The translations under genes and the position numbers were made by a program. A model generated the notes under the pieces. It made no database searches and was not told the DNA's origin. It was given only the letters and a program-made list of their open reading frames with translations. Shown here piece after piece: positions 63,697 to 64,000 of a stretch of DNA of 64,000 bases. The stretch covers positions 1 through 64,000 of the forward strand of contig JAFLKM010000027.1 of assembly GCA_019163335.1 (NCBI GenBank), given 5' to 3'. Every line of letters starts with the position of its first letter. Positions within the stretch are counted from its first letter, which is position 1. Origin of the DNA: Desulfobulbaceae bacterium. Lineage in GTDB: Bacteria; Desulfobacterota; Desulfobulbia; Desulfobulbales; Desulfocapsaceae.

Positions 63697-64000
63697 ATGA
63701 ATACTGTAGTTTCTTTTATTATTGTCCTTGGCCTGCTTATTTTTGTACATGAGTTGGGTCATTTTCTTTTTGCCAAGCTGTTTAAGGTCAAGGTGCTCAA
63801 GTTTTCTCTGGGATTTGGCCCGAAAGTCATCGGGAGAACCTATGGCGATACCGAATATCTGATCAGCGCCTTTCCCTTGGGCGGATATGTGAAGATGTGT
63901 GGAGAAAATCCCGACGAACAGGACGTCTCTGCGGAGGACAGGCAAGGATCTTTTGCCCATAAGTCAGTATGGCAGCGTTTCTTCATCGTCCTTGCCGGGC
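63697..64000 (+). CDS. rseP: Site-2 intramembrane metalloprotease RseP, truncated by window end
   Basis: Direct translation MNTVVSFIIVLGLLIFVHELGHFLFAKLFKVKVLKFSLGFGPK...FPLGGYVKMCGE; HExxH motif; downstream of dxr. Confidence 0.93.
   Translation, partial: MNTVVSFIIVLGLLIFVHELGHFLFAKLFKVKVLKFSLGFGPKVIGRTYGDTEYLISAFPLGGYVKMCGENPDEQDVSAEDRQGSFAHKSVWQRFFIVLAG

Overview
The window is a largely housekeeping chromosomal segment from a dissimilatory sulfate-reducing bacterium. The gene set and order suggest Desulfobacterota, probably Desulfobulbales-like (inference). In order it carries: thiE and a Zn-ribbon hypothetical; hflK-hflC and a rhomboid protease on the minus strand; tRNA-Leu; ribF; a TPR / HEAT-like / TPR gene block; ribE-ribBA-ribH-nusB-ftsK; the sulfate-respiration genes aprBA and qmoABC; four tRNAs followed by tuf, rpmG, tRNA-Trp, secE, nusG, rplKAJL and rpoBC; rpsL-rpsG-fusA-tuf; a complete S10-spc-alpha ribosomal protein cluster; a YkgJ-like Cys-cluster gene; and rpsB-tsf-pyrH-frr-uppS-cdsA-dxr-rseP (truncated at the window end). 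I found no CRISPR array, prophage, transposon or defence island, and no clearly new protein system. The points most worth a second look are regulatory or architectural: (i) a strong promoter followed at once by a terminator-like hairpin in a long structured aprBA leader; (ii) a terminator-like hairpin between qmoB and qmoC; (iii) hairpin-plus-promoter junctions that appear to split secE|nusG and rpsD|rpoA; (iv) two tuf copies identical over about 1.15 kb with all differences in the last 43 bp; (v) an uncharacterised TPR/HEAT/TPR block between riboflavin genes. Promoter and terminator calls were made by eye and are not computed.
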